Source: Gammaproteobacteria bacterium (GTDB taxonomy: Bacteria; Pseudomonadota; Gammaproteobacteria; GCA-001735895). From it: a DNA stretch of 54,947 nt. Where the stretch lies: contig JACNJF010000169.1 in assembly GCA_014382695.1 (NCBI GenBank), positions 1-54,947 on the forward strand, given 5' to 3'. Below are positions 18,358-29,624 of this stretch, one piece after another; position 1 is the first letter of the stretch, and each line of letters starts with the position of its first letter. The notes under the pieces are model-generated. The model did not search any database and was not told the DNA's origin. It worked only from the letters and a program-made list of their open reading frames with translations. The position numbers were made by a program, and so were the translations under genes.

Positions 18358-18378
18358 TTTACCGTAATATGCGGTAAA
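18358..18378. promoter_or_regulatory. Inverted repeat upstream of htpX, possible operator
   Basis: TTTACCG and CGGTAAA are separated by seven bases (TAATATG). The centre is about 33 bases before the htpX start codon, in the position of a repressor or activator site. I do not recognise the regulator. Confidence 0.4.
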
Positions 18379-18542
18379 ATTTAATAAAATCAAGACGGAA
18401 ATAAACTCATGCTGGCGCTAAAATACGGGGCTTACATGAACTCGCTGTCAACTAAAACAGTACTCCGATATTAGATACGCGGCACCATCGACTGGTTCCT
18501 GAAGCAACATAATATACGCTGATAAGTACGGAAAATAACACT

Positions 18543-20147
18543 GTGGATTTTCATTGGGTCACTATCGCCTTAGGTGATGTCAGCTGGATTGCGCTGGCAT
18601 TTGGAATGGGCTTCCTCGCCAGTCTGGTAAAATTGCCCCCGCTGGTTGGCTTCCTCGCGGCCGGTTTTATACTTAACTATCTGGGTATAGACAGTGGTTC
18701 CACGTTACAGAAACTGGCGGACCTTGGCATTACCCTGATGCTGTTCACGGTCGGCTTAAAACTCAATCTGAAAATGCTGATCAGACCGCAGATATGGGCC
18801 GTTACCGCGCTGCACATTTCTCTCGTCATCGCTATTTTTGGTGCCGTTATTTTTAGCATGGCGCTACTCGGCATCTCCCTGTTTGCCGGGCTGGATTTAA
18901 AACTTTCGTTGATGATCGCATTCGCGCTGAGCTTTTCGAGTACTGTTTTCGTGGTGAAATCACTGGAAGACTCCGGTGAGATGAAGTCCCTGCATGGTCG
19001 CATCGCGATCGGCATTCTGGTTATGCAGGATATCGCTGCAGTAATATTTCTTGCCGCATCCACCGGAAAGGTGCCTTCATACTGGGCGATTCTTCTATTT
19101 TTGCTGATACCGCTGCGCAAATACCTGATTCAATTACTCAAAAAGACCGGACATGGCGAACTGTTAATCCTGTTTGGACTGGTACTGGCACTGGGTGGTG
19201 CCGAATTATTTGAACTGGCTGGGGTTAAAGGTGATCTGGGCGCTCTGATCATGGGTGTATTGATCTCAAGCCATCGTAAAGCCTCTGAGATGGCCAAGTC
19301 GATGCTTGGTTTTAAGGATCTTTTCCTGGTCGGATTTTTCCTCTCGATTGGAATGTCTGCTCAGCTCACAGTCGAATCATTATTCATCGGCATCTTACTG
19401 GTGCCTTTTGTGCTACTTAAATCAGCACTCTTCTTCGGCCTGATGACACGTTTCAAACTGCGCGCCAGAACCTCATTGCTGGCCACCTTAAATCTTACTA
19501 ATTACAGTGAATTTGGACTGATCGTGATCGCGATAGGCGTCAGCAGTGGTATGCTGCCTTCCGACTGGCTGGCCATCGTCGCCATTACATTGTCGCTGTC
19601 TTTTGTGCTTGCGGCTCCACTGGTGAGCAACGATGACATCATCTATAGCCGCCATCGAGAGCGCTGGACACGCTTTCAAACTGAGAAGAGACTTCCGGAT
19701 GATGTGCTGTTAGACACGCTAGGAGCCCGTATCGCCGTCTTTGGTATGGGCCGCGTTGGCACAGGGGCTTATGACAAGATGCGGGAATTATACGGCGACA
19801 CCGTAGTAGGCATCGACTTTGAGTCCGATGAGGTATTAAAGCACCAGCAAAGAGGCCGCAAGGTGCTGCATGGTGACCCCAGTGATGCCGACTTCTGGGA
19901 CATGGTTGATAGTGATCATAGTATTGAGCTGGTGATGCTGGCGCTGCCGAACCTGCAGGCCAACCTCGACACGCTGAAGCAATTACGCGAAAGTGCCTAT
20001 AGCGGTCGAACCGCTGCTACTGCACGCTATCCAGACGAGGTGAGACAGTTACGTGAAGCGGGTGCCACCAGGGTGTTTAATATCTATACCGAAGCGGGTG
20101 CCGGTTTCGCCAATCATGTCGAATCTCACCATCTGGCAGATGAGTAG
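18543..20147 (+). CDS. CPA2 family cation:proton antiporter with RCK domain
   Basis: A 534-residue protein. About twelve hydrophobic segments (residues 10–385) carry CPA2 signatures: LADLGITLMLFTVGLKL, FALSFSSTVFVVKSLEDSGE and IGILVMQDIAAVIFL. A Rossmann RCK/TrkA-N domain follows (about 395–520) with the nucleotide motif VFGMGRVGTGAYD. This resembles KefB/YbaL-like K+ or Na+/H+ antiporters. The C-terminal RCK-C domain is missing, so it ends soon after the nucleotide domain. The start is GTG at 18543. The ion transported cannot be read from sequence. Confidence 0.88.
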   Translation: MDFHWVTIALGDVSWIALAFGMGFLASLVKLPPLVGFLAAGFILNYLGIDSGSTLQKLADLGITLMLFTVGLKLNLKMLIRPQIWAVTALHISLVIAIFGAVIFSMALLGISLFAGLDLKLSLMIAFALSFSSTVFVVKSLEDSGEMKSLHGRIAIGILVMQDIAAVIFLAASTGKVPSYWAILLFLLIPLRKYLIQLLKKTGHGELLILFGLVLALGGAELFELAGVKGDLGALIMGVLISSHRKASEMAKSMLGFKDLFLVGFFLSIGMSAQLTVESLFIGILLVPFVLLKSALFFGLMTRFKLRARTSLLATLNLTNYSEFGLIVIAIGVSSGMLPSDWLAIVAITLSLSFVLAAPLVSNDDIIYSRHRERWTRFQTEKRLPDDVLLDTLGARIAVFGMGRVGTGAYDKMRELYGDTVVGIDFESDEVLKHQQRGRKVLHGDPSDADFWDMVDSDHSIELVMLALPNLQANLDTLKQLRESAYSGRTAATARYPDEVRQLREAGATRVFNIYTEAGAGFANHVESHHLADE

Positions 20148-20206
20148 CGAGCGGTCATGATTTAACCCGGTGTTTGCCCACTCGGTGAACGACAACAATG
20201 TTCTCT

Positions 20207-20334
20207 ACCACGAAGCCCACGATGAGCACGAAGCAGTGCTATTACCACCACTTTGCCGGGTTACCAGGTATTTCATCAGCCTGAATTTGAACTGACTATC
20301 TACAGACCTTGGTATACTTTGTGATCTTCGTGGT
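20207..20334. repeat. Inverted-repeat intergenic element
   Basis: The stretch between the antiporter and parC is bounded by ACCACGAAG (20207–20215) and CTTCGTGGT (20326–20334). The left side continues as CACGATGAGCACGAAG and the right side as CTTTGTGATCTTCG read inward, so the match extends imperfectly. Such ACCACGAAG…CACGAAG repeats recur in other bacterial genomes as dispersed intergenic elements. I see no open frame. Only one copy is evident in this window. Confidence 0.4.
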
Positions 20335-20387
20335 GAAGCCCTGTCGGCCGGTAAAGCTCACACAGGCAAGGTAACGTTTATAAAATC

Positions 20388-22640
20388 TTATTCCGATTGC
20401 TCAACCCAGTCTACATTCTGCCAGCCGCGTGGTAACTTGTTGCCGCGCTTGCCGCGCTCAATCACATAATCCTGCAGTTCACGATAATTCATACATTTGA
20501 ATTTCTTACCAACATGTACCGTCAGCCTGTCGTTTTCCGATACGCAGTGTATGGCACCGACAATCTCTTCATGCGCCTTCAGTTTTTTGGGTGGAATATT
20601 GATAATCTTATTCCCCTTACCCTTGCTCAGATGGGGTAAATCCCTGAGTGGAATCACTCCGATGTAACCGACACTGGTAATCGCTACGATCTGCTGCGTG
20701 GCTGCATCGCTGATCGCCACCGGCGGTAACAGTTCGGCCCCGTCAGGAATCGAGATCAGCGCCTTACCGTTTTTATTGCGCGAAGTCATATCCGAAAACT
20801 TACAGATAAAGCCATAACCAAAGGTCGTCGACAGCAGAAACAGATCCTCATCACGAGCCATCAGGGTGGAGATAAACTCGGCTCCGGCAGCAGGCTTGAA
20901 ACGCCCGGTCAGGGGTTCGCCCTGTCCACGTGCAGAAGGCAGTGTATGCGCAGGCGTGGCATAGCTGCGCCCATGCGAATCGATAAACACCACCAGCTGA
21001 TTACTTTTACCCTGCGCAGAGGTGAGGAACTCGTCTCCCGCTTTATAACTCAAGCCACCGGCATCGACATCATGCCCTTTGGCGGCTCTGATCCAGCCCT
21101 TGGCCGATAACACCACCGTCAACGCCTCGGATGGAATCAGATCGGACTCATCCATCGCTTTGGCAGCATCACGGCTGACAATCGGTGAGCGCCGGTCATC
21201 GCCATAGGTTTCGGCATCTTCGATGATTTCATTCTTGATCAGGGTTTTCATGCGTCGCTCAGAACCGAGGATCTTTTCCAGCCCCTGCTTTTCCAGCGCC
21301 AGCTCATCCTGCTCGGCACGGATCTTCATTTCTTCCAGCTTCGCCAGATTACGCAGTTTGGTTTCGAGTATCGCCTCGGCCTGAATCTCAGAGAGACTGA
21401 AGGTTTTGATCAGCTCTGCCCTGGGATCATCTTCGTAACGCACGATGCGGATGACTTCATCCAGATTCAGGAACGCAATCAGCAGGCCTTGCAGAATATG
21501 CAGGCGTTTATCCACCTTATCCAGCCGCCATTGCAGGCGACGGCGCACAGTATCGATGCGGAACTGTATCCATTCCTGCAGGATATGCTTCAGATTTTTC
21601 ACCTGCGGACGCCCGTTAGTACCGATCATGTTCATATTCACACGATAGGTTTTTTCCAGATCGGTGGATGCAAACAGATGTCTCATCAGGCCGTGAATAT
21701 CGATCCGATTAGAACGCGGCACTATCACCAGTCGGGTGGGATTTTCATGATCGGATTCATCCCGCAGATCATCCACCATTGGCAGTTTTTTTGCCTGCAT
21801 CTGGGCCGCAATCTGCTCCAGAATTTTAGCCCCGGATACCTGATGCGGTAACGCGGTGATGATGATATCGCCATCTTCTTTTTCGTATACCGCGCGCATA
21901 CGGATACTGCCATGTCCGGTTTCATACATGCTGCGCAACTCATCCAGCGGGGTAATAATCTCTGCCGGCGTCGGGTAGTCTGGCCCCTTTACGTGCTCAA
22001 GCAAGTCATCCATACTGGCCTGAGTGTTATCCAGCAGACGGATACAGGCACTCGCCATCTCGCGCACATTATGCGGTGGTATATCGGTCGCCATGCCGAC
22101 TGCAATGCCGGTAATGCCATTCAACAGGATATGCGGCAGGCGCGCAGGCAGCAGCGATGGCTCCTGCATGGTGCCATCAAAGTTGGGCACCCAGTCAACC
22201 GTCCCCTGCCCCAGTTCCTGCAGTAGTACTTTAGCAAATGCCGACAACCGCGATTCGGTATAGCGCATCGCCGCAAATGATTTGGGATCATCCGGAGAAC
22301 CAAAATTGCCCTGACCGTCGATCAGCGGATAGCGGTAGGAAAAACTCTGTGCCATCAGCACCATCGCTTCGTAACAGGCGGCATCGCCGTGCGGATGAAA
22401 CTTACCCAGTACATCACCCACCGTACGTGCGGATTTTTTGTGCTTGGAACTGGCCGACAGGCCAAGTTCGGACATCGCATAGATAATGCGCCGTTGTACC
22501 GGTTTCAGGCCATCTCCGATATGCGGCAGTGCACGATCAAGAATGACGTACATGGAGTAATCCAGATAGGCTTTTTCAGTAAACTCATGCAGAGGCTGAC
22601 GTTCTACCCCTTCGTAATTCAGTTCAAGATTTTCAGGCAT
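20388..22640 (-). CDS. parC: DNA topoisomerase IV subunit A
   Basis: A 750-residue type IIA topoisomerase subunit that separates linked daughter chromosomes. The active-site Tyr is Tyr127 in [12 protein letters not shown]. The sequence of the breakage-reunion domain, [12 protein letters not shown] and [20 protein letters not shown]-type blocks, and the lack of a GyrA box favour ParC over GyrA. The residue matching Ser80 of E. coli ParC (Ser87 of Pseudomonas) is Ala87, while the Glu84 equivalent, Glu91, is kept. It is divergent from the hydrolase gene; parE lies about 0.9 kb further right on the same strand, separated by that hydrolase. Confidence 0.94.
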   Translation of the reverse strand: MPENLELNYEGVERQPLHEFTEKAYLDYSMYVILDRALPHIGDGLKPVQRRIIYAMSELGLSASSKHKKSARTVGDVLGKFHPHGDAACYEAMVLMAQSFSYRYPLIDGQGNFGSPDDPKSFAAMRYTESRLSAFAKVLLQELGQGTVDWVPNFDGTMQEPSLLPARLPHILLNGITGIAVGMATDIPPHNVREMASACIRLLDNTQASMDDLLEHVKGPDYPTPAEIITPLDELRSMYETGHGSIRMRAVYEKEDGDIIITALPHQVSGAKILEQIAAQMQAKKLPMVDDLRDESDHENPTRLVIVPRSNRIDIHGLMRHLFASTDLEKTYRVNMNMIGTNGRPQVKNLKHILQEWIQFRIDTVRRRLQWRLDKVDKRLHILQGLLIAFLNLDEVIRIVRYEDDPRAELIKTFSLSEIQAEAILETKLRNLAKLEEMKIRAEQDELALEKQGLEKILGSERRMKTLIKNEIIEDAETYGDDRRSPIVSRDAAKAMDESDLIPSEALTVVLSAKGWIRAAKGHDVDAGGLSYKAGDEFLTSAQGKSNQLVVFIDSHGRSYATPAHTLPSARGQGEPLTGRFKPAAGAEFISTLMARDEDLFLLSTTFGYGFICKFSDMTSRNKNGKALISIPDGAELLPPVAISDAATQQIVAITSVGYIGVIPLRDLPHLSKGKGNKIINIPPKKLKAHEEIVGAIHCVSENDRLTVHVGKKFKCMNYRELQDYVIERGKRGNKLPRGWQNVDWVEQSE

Positions 22641-22767
22641 TGTTTTTTATAAAATAAGTGGCACTTGAGCGGTTGTTGATGCGCTTTATTTTACCTGCTG
22701 CAACTCACTTTAACTAATCTATTTAAGTTCTAGCACGACAGTCAGAGGAATTTGATAAACTGCTCGC

Positions 22768-23529
22768 ATGTTAAAAATCATTTCCAGCGTTTTAATTCTA
22801 TATGCACTTGCCTGTGTTTTTTTATACCTGAAACAGCGTAGCCTGCTGTTTTTTCCGATGCCGGAAAATAACCAGGCAGATGCCAACGCGGTATGGATCA
22901 AAACCGGCGAGGAAAACCTGAAACTGTGGAAATTCAATCAAGGTAAACCGGCCATTCTGTATTTTGGCGGAAACTCGGAAGCGGTCGAAGAAAATATTAA
23001 TAGTTTCAGAACGTTATTCGAACAGTACACCGTGTATCTGGTGAATTATCGAGGTTATGCTGGCAGCTCTGGATCTCCCAGTGAAGATGGGCTGAAGCAC
23101 GATGCACTGGCTATTTATGACCAGCTGGTAGCTCAGCACTCATCCATCAGTGTGATCGGTAGAAGCCTGGGTTCCGGAGTTGCCTGCTATCTGGCCGCTC
23201 ACAGGAATGTCGATAAGCTCGCTTTAATTACCCCCTACGACAGCATCGAAAACGTTGCACAGTCGCATTATTTCTTTTTCCCGGTCAAATGGCTGCTAAA
23301 AGACAAGTTTGACTCCATTAGTATTGCACCTGCCCTGCACAACCAGACACTGGTTTTGATGGCCGAACACGATCAGGTCATTCCTCTCAAACATTCACAT
23401 CGGCTGGTACAGGCGCTAACCAGCGCCAGACTTGAAACGCAGCTCATTAGCGCTGCGAGTCATAACGACATCCTGGCACATTTAGCGACACAAAGTTTAC
23501 TGACGGAGTTCTTCAGGCTCTCCCGCTGA
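22768..23529 (+). CDS. Alpha/beta hydrolase, membrane-anchored
   Basis: A 253-residue hydrolase with an N-terminal hydrophobic anchor (about residues 4–22). The nucleophile elbow is GRSLGSG with Ser133. A glycine-rich oxyanion strand (ILYFGGNSE) lies near residue 66, the acid is likely in the MAEHDQVIP region and the His in AASHNDI. The layout resembles the BEM46/YfhR-type serine hydrolases. Substrate unknown. It is nested between the two topoisomerase IV genes on the opposite strand, and its stop is 16 bases from the parE stop. Confidence 0.85.
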   Translation: MLKIISSVLILYALACVFLYLKQRSLLFFPMPENNQADANAVWIKTGEENLKLWKFNQGKPAILYFGGNSEAVEENINSFRTLFEQYTVYLVNYRGYAGSSGSPSEDGLKHDALAIYDQLVAQHSSISVIGRSLGSGVACYLAAHRNVDKLALITPYDSIENVAQSHYFFFPVKWLLKDKFDSISIAPALHNQTLVLMAEHDQVIPLKHSHRLVQALTSARLETQLISAASHNDILAHLATQSLLTEFFRLSR

Positions 23530-23545
23530 TGTTTGCTGTTTGCGC

Positions 23546-25515
<1,970 letters not shown>

Positions 25516-25542
25516 GCGCATCATTTTTATGCAGGCAGCGAC

Positions 25543-26406
25543 ATGAGCGACTCTCCCTATATTCATACTATAACGCCAGAAAACTTTCAAACCGATGTTA
25601 TCGAAAGCTCTTTTAAACAACCGGTATTAGTCGACTTCTGGGCCCCGTGGTGCAATCCCTGCCAGGCTTTAATCCCGATCTTAACGCGGCTGGCAGAAGA
25701 GTATAAGGGTGCTTTTATGCTAGCCAAGGTAAATACCGATGAACAGGGTGAACTGGCTGCACAGGCTGGTGTACGCAGTCTGCCTACCGTCAAACTTTTT
25801 GTCGACGGCAAGATCGTGAATGAATTTATGGGTGCGCTGGCAGAACCTGAAGTAAGAAAATTTCTCGCTCCGTATCTCCGCACAGAATCGGATCAGGTGC
25901 TGGAACTTGCGATTGAAGCCTTTACCGAAGGCAGACAGCAGGATGCACTCGACATGCTGAATACGGCTCTTGCCAATGATCCAGCCAATGCACGTCTGAA
26001 AATCAATATCGCCAAACTACTCGCCAATCAGAATGACCTTGAAAGCGCCGGTGCCCTGCTCGACTCTTTAACCGAGGAAGAAAAAACCGGTGAAGAAGTC
26101 AAAGAGATTCAGGCACATATCAAGCTGGCCAATAAAATGAAAACCATGGGCGATCCCAGGGAACTCAAACAACGCATTGAGGCAAATCCGGATGACCTCG
26201 ATGCGATGCTGAAAATGAGTGATGTGCTGAGTGCCACTGGAAAACATGAAGCGGCGCTACAACTGCTGTTAAAAGTCATGCAAAAAGACAATAACTTCAA
26301 CGATGGTGCTGCGCGTAAAGGGTTACTGGAAATTTTCGAACTGCTCGGCAGCAGCAATGCGCTGGTTAAAACCTACCGCCGCAAAATGTTTACCCAGCTA
26401 CACTGA
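25543..26406 (+). CDS. cnoX: Thioredoxin-fold TPR co-chaperone (CnoX/YbbN type)
   Basis: A 287-residue protein. Residues 1–115 form a thioredoxin domain with WAPWCNPCQA, so both Cys37 and Cys40 are kept (E. coli CnoX has lost the first). Residues 120–285 form tetratricopeptide-like helices including ALDMLNTALANDPANARLKINIAKLL. CnoX protects substrates from oxidative aggregation and passes them to GroEL and DnaK. With an intact CxxC, this version may also be redox active. It stands alone as a plus-strand gene between parE and xerD. Confidence 0.88.
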   Translation: MSDSPYIHTITPENFQTDVIESSFKQPVLVDFWAPWCNPCQALIPILTRLAEEYKGAFMLAKVNTDEQGELAAQAGVRSLPTVKLFVDGKIVNEFMGALAEPEVRKFLAPYLRTESDQVLELAIEAFTEGRQQDALDMLNTALANDPANARLKINIAKLLANQNDLESAGALLDSLTEEEKTGEEVKEIQAHIKLANKMKTMGDPRELKQRIEANPDDLDAMLKMSDVLSATGKHEAALQLLLKVMQKDNNFNDGAARKGLLEIFELLGSSNALVKTYRRKMFTQLH

Positions 26407-26427
26407 CAGCCCGCAATGGAACAGGCA

Positions 26428-27333
26428 TCAACCGCGTGGATGATGCTTTGCATGCAACGCCTGTAATCGTGCCTGAGCCACATGCGTATAGATTTGTGTG
26501 GTCGACAGATCACTATGGCCTAATAACATCTGCACGCTGCGTAAATCGGCACCATGATTCAACAGGTGCGTGGCAAAAGCATGTCTCAGCGAATGCGGGG
26601 AATAGCTATTCTTTATCCCGGCAATCAGCAGGTATTTCTTGATGTGCTGCCACCAGGCCTGGCGGGTAATGGCCGTGCCCCGGCTCGAAAGGAAAAGCGC
26701 ATCATTCATTACGCTCTCTTTAACCAGCACGGGTCGGGACTGACGCAGGTATTTTTTTAGCCAGAACAGGGCTTCTTCACCAACCGGAACGACACGTTCC
26801 TTGTTGCCTTTCCCGGTGATCCGGATCAATCCAAGATTCTGATTAATCTGATTTAGTAGCAGCGTTACCAGTTCGCTAACTCTAAGGCCGGATGCATACA
26901 TCAACTCGATCATGCAGCGGTCACGCAAACCATACTCTGTATCGGTATCCGCAGCAGCCAACAGTCGCACAAGCTCATCTTCACTCAGACTATCCGGTAG
27001 CTGTCTGCTGAGTTTCGGCGCACTGATTAAAGCGGTGGGATTATCGGCTCGCTGTCCGCAGCGAACCTGAAAGCGGTAATACTGTTTTAATGTGGAGAGT
27101 AGTCGGGCATTCGTGCGTGCTGCACTTTTCTGCTCCAGACGATGGGCCAGATACTCCAGTATCAAACCCTGCGAAACATCCGATAGAGAGAGCCGCTGCG
27201 ACTCCAGCCAGCGCGCAAACAGCTTCAGATCCTGCTGATAAGCATCCAGAGTTAACCGCGACAGTCCTCTCTCAGCCCATATCGTGTCAATGAACTGATC
27301 AATGCTTATATAACTCTGATCGAGCTCAGGCAT
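26428..27333 (-). CDS. xerD: Tyrosine recombinase XerD
   Basis: About 301 residues. The N-terminal SAM-like domain (about 8–95) is followed by a catalytic domain with the conserved Arg in ASGLRVSEL, Lys in GKGNKERVVPV, His-x-x-Arg in HSLRHAFATHLL, His in LLGHSDLSTTQIYTHV and the nucleophilic Tyr within TQIYTHV. The C-terminal LHAKHHPRG tail is the XerD type. It resolves chromosome dimers at dif with XerC and FtsK. I use the ATG at 27333; a GTG codon immediately before it is possible. A terminator just upstream isolates it from the H1-like gene. Confidence 0.93.
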   Translation of the reverse strand: MPELDQSYISIDQFIDTIWAERGLSRLTLDAYQQDLKLFARWLESQRLSLSDVSQGLILEYLAHRLEQKSAARTNARLLSTLKQYYRFQVRCGQRADNPTALISAPKLSRQLPDSLSEDELVRLLAAADTDTEYGLRDRCMIELMYASGLRVSELVTLLLNQINQNLGLIRITGKGNKERVVPVGEEALFWLKKYLRQSRPVLVKESVMNDALFLSSRGTAITRQAWWQHIKKYLLIAGIKNSYSPHSLRHAFATHLLNHGADLRSVQMLLGHSDLSTTQIYTHVAQARLQALHAKHHPRG

Positions 27334-27346
27334 CACTTAGAAAATA

Positions 27347-27371
27347 AAAAGGCACAGTATCTGTGCCTTTT
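27347..27371 (-). terminator. Rho-independent terminator of the H1-like gene
   Basis: Arms AAAAGGCACAG and CTGTGCCTTTT (as read on the plus strand) enclose a three-base loop, TAT. Read on the minus strand the hairpin is followed by TTTTTATTTT, giving a good U tract 28 bases after the H1-like stop. Confidence 0.8.
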
Positions 27372-27398
27372 AAAATTCCCATCTGTCAAAGTGCTGGA

Positions 27399-27980
27399 TT
27401 AATCAGCTTTGACTTCTTCTGTAGCAACCGCAGCTGGTGCAGCTACCGGAGCGGCTTTAGCTTTCTTTTTTCTGGCTGCTTTTGGCTTAGGCTTAAGAGC
27501 CTTGTCCAGTGTACCCATTTCTTTCTTCATCATCTGCGCTATCGATTTTTCGACGGCTGCACTCATGCCACTGGCAATTTTTGCAAGTCCTGCTTCACGC
27601 TTTTGAGAGCGTTTCAGTTCTGCCTTTAGTACTGCCACTTCAGCTCTGAGTGCTTTCACTCGATCGGCTGCAGTATTCACTGGAGCTGCCGCTTTCTTTT
27701 TGCTCACGGCTTTTTTAGGCATGGATTTTTTTGCTACCACTTTTTTTACTGCAACTTTTTTAACCGCTGCTTTTTTAATTGCTGTTTTTTTAACTGCTGT
27801 TTTTTTAGTGACTGCTTTTTTCTTGGCAACTGCCTTTTTCACTGGCGTCTTTTTTACGCTGGTCACTGTAGCGTCTGTACTTACTGCAGCTTTAGGCCTA
27901 CCACGCCCGGTTTTTTTCATCGCTGTTTTTTTTGTAACAGCACTCTTTTTTGATTTAACAGATTTCTTTTTAATAGCCAT
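27399..27980 (-). CDS. Lysine/alanine-rich histone H1-like protein with AT-hook
   Basis: A 193-residue, very basic protein. Residues 3–100 are short KK-containing repeats such as KKTAVKK, KKAAVKKV and KKAVSKK. An AT-hook-like GRGRP motif lies at 25–29. Residues about 105–150 predict a coiled coil (ADRVKALRAEVAVLKAELKRSQKREAGLA). The tail is Pro/Lys/Ala-rich and ends with an acidic stretch. This recalls bacterial histone-H1-like proteins such as AlgP/AlgR3, which bind DNA. A ribosome binding site, CAGGAT, precedes the ATG. The repeats in the DNA are imperfect but may be prone to slippage. Confidence 0.82.
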   Translation of the reverse strand: MAIKKKSVKSKKSAVTKKTAMKKTGRGRPKAAVSTDATVTSVKKTPVKKAVAKKKAVTKKTAVKKTAIKKAAVKKVAVKKVVAKKSMPKKAVSKKKAAAPVNTAADRVKALRAEVAVLKAELKRSQKREAGLAKIASGMSAAVEKSIAQMMKKEMGTLDKALKPKPKAARKKKAKAAPVAAPAAVATEEVKAD

Positions 27981-28105
27981 TCGCTGATCCTGTTGGGTGG
28001 TTTAGGTACTACTGATTATAAAAAGGGTTTTAGATAATTCAATAATATATTGTTGATTATGACATTTTTTTTTACTATATCGATTAATTTCCCGAATTAA
28101 TCATC

Positions 28106-28546
28106 ATGAATCATAAAATACTACTGCAATGTCCACCCGCCAGTTTAATAAAACAAATGATCGCAATGGTTTATGACAGCTTACTCATTATTTCAATTTT
28201 ATTTATTGCAACCGCGATACTGCTTCCCTTTAACCAGGGTGAAGCCATCAATAATCAATTTTATACTTTTTATTTATTTATTATTATTTTTATTTTTTAC
28301 AGCTGGTTCTGGAATATTTCAGGCCAAACTCTTGGCATGAAGGTATGGAAAATCAGAATCATCAATGAAAACGGTTTCAATCCTTCCTGGCCGGTATGTT
28401 TCTTACGCCTCTGTTTCGCCTTAATCTCAATCGGCTGTTTTGGTCTCGGTTACTGGTGGAGACTGTTCAAGCCTTACACCTGGCATGATCATTTTAGTCA
28501 GACCCGCATTATCGATGTTGCTAAAATAGCGCTCGAAAAAAAATAA
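28106..28546 (+). CDS. RDD family membrane protein
   Basis: A 146-residue small membrane protein with about three hydrophobic segments (residues 18–42, 55–75 and 95–115). The RDD-type features are an N-terminal MVYDSLLI segment, QTLGMKVWKIRIINENG and RLCFALISIGCFGLGYWWRLF, with the final WHDHFSQTRI typical of the family. The basic and acidic residues that name the family are partly replaced. Function unknown; some relatives act as ion transporters. It is convergent with lptG across a hairpin. Confidence 0.78.
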   Translation: MNHKILLQCPPASLIKQMIAMVYDSLLIISILFIATAILLPFNQGEAINNQFYTFYLFIIIFIFYSWFWNISGQTLGMKVWKIRIINENGFNPSWPVCFLRLCFALISIGCFGLGYWWRLFKPYTWHDHFSQTRIIDVAKIALEKK

Positions 28547-28566
28547 GATCCAGTTACAGCTGGACC
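28547..28566. terminator. Bidirectional terminator between RDD gene and lptG
   Basis: Arms GATCCAG and CTGGACC (one imperfect pair) around a six-base loop. On the minus strand it is followed by UUAUUUUUUUU, a good tract for lptG; on the plus strand by AUUUUUC. The lptG stop codon lies within the loop. Confidence 0.65.
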
Positions 28567-29624
28567 ATTTTTCGATGAATCATCCAACCGGTAAAAACCA
28601 TGAAAATCAGTGTCGGAATTAATGCATTAATAAAGGCCGCCAGTTGCAACTGTTCGCCCAGCTGAATTAGCAAACGATTTAAAATCACATACACCAGACC
28701 TAATAGTATCCCGGTCATAATCCTTTGGCCGGTATTACTGTTACGTTGTGAACCCAGCACATAGGGAATGGCCAGCAGTGCCATTACGATCACGGTCAGT
28801 GGCGAATATATTTTCTGCCAGAACGTGAGCGACTCCGCTGCATGATTAAGATTATTTTCATTCAGAAATTGAATATATCCATACAGATGGAGACTCGACA
28901 TCTGACGCGGATCCACCACCAGAGACTGTAGCAACTGATCCGACAGTTTACCGCTGTACAGCTCTTCCTGAACGGTACTGAGCGTAATTTTGTCTGTAGA
29001 GATTAACGATTTTTTAACATTCTGTAACAACCAGCCCTGGCTGGTATAGAGTGCTTTTTGAGCAACCGTTGTGGCGACCAGTTTGTCCTGTTTATCCAGA
29101 TGATAGATCTCAATGTTCTGCGCGTTACCATCCGGATAAAGCTGGCGGATAAAAAGAATATTATGCCCATCCTTGATCCAAACCCCATTTCTGGATTGCA
29201 GGTTGACCCTGGACATAATCGCTGAAGCTTTTATCTCTCTGGCCGTGGTTTCACTGTAGGGAACCACAAAATCGGAAATCACAAACGCCATTATAGCGAG
29301 CATTGCCGCAATCTGGATAACCGCAACAATCAATTTTTTGAATGACAGACCCGCCGATTGAAACGCAATTAACTCACTATTGGAAGCCAGGCTACCGAGA
29401 CTTAAAATACTGCCCAGCAACGTTGCCAGCGGCATAAATTCAACCACCATGTTGGGAATGCGTAACAGCAAATACTGAGTAAATTGCCAGGGACCAAACT
29501 CACCCCTGCCCAGATTATCGATCTGTTGAATCAGGGTAAAAAATAAATTCAAACTGACCAGAATCAGCAACACAAGAGCGCTACCCCTGATCATATTCTG
29601 CGCAAGATAGCGAGTAAAAATCAT
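28554..29624 (-). CDS. lptG: LPS export ABC transporter permease LptG
   Basis: A 356-residue YjgP/YjgQ-family permease. It has six hydrophobic segments: about residues 10–32, 55–85 and 95–118 before the periplasmic domain, and 275–350 after. The family blocks PNMVVEFMPLATLLGSILSLGSLASNSELIAFQSAGLS are clear. With LptF and LptB2 it extracts lipopolysaccharide from the inner membrane. The start overlaps the lptF stop by four bases (ATGA). Gene position after lptF favours LptG. Confidence 0.93.
   Translation of the reverse strand: MIFTRYLAQNMIRGSALVLLILVSLNLFFTLIQQIDNLGRGEFGPWQFTQYLLLRIPNMVVEFMPLATLLGSILSLGSLASNSELIAFQSAGLSFKKLIVAVIQIAAMLAIMAFVISDFVVPYSETTAREIKASAIMSRVNLQSRNGVWIKDGHNILFIRQLYPDGNAQNIEIYHLDKQDKLVATTVAQKALYTSQGWLLQNVKKSLISTDKITLSTVQEELYSGKLSDQLLQSLVVDPRQMSSLHLYGYIQFLNENNLNHAAESLTFWQKIYSPLTVIVMALLAIPYVLGSQRNSNTGQRIMTGILLGLVYVILNRLLIQLGEQLQLAAFINALIPTLIFMVFTGWMIHRKMVQL

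Noticed and set aside
26428-27333. Integron or prophage integrase
   Set aside because: The protein ends in the XerD-type tail and no attachment site, phage genes or cassette array is present.
27690-27960. CRISPR or satellite repeat
   Set aside because: The repetition is codon-level Lys/Ala repeats inside the H1-like gene, not spaced identical repeats.
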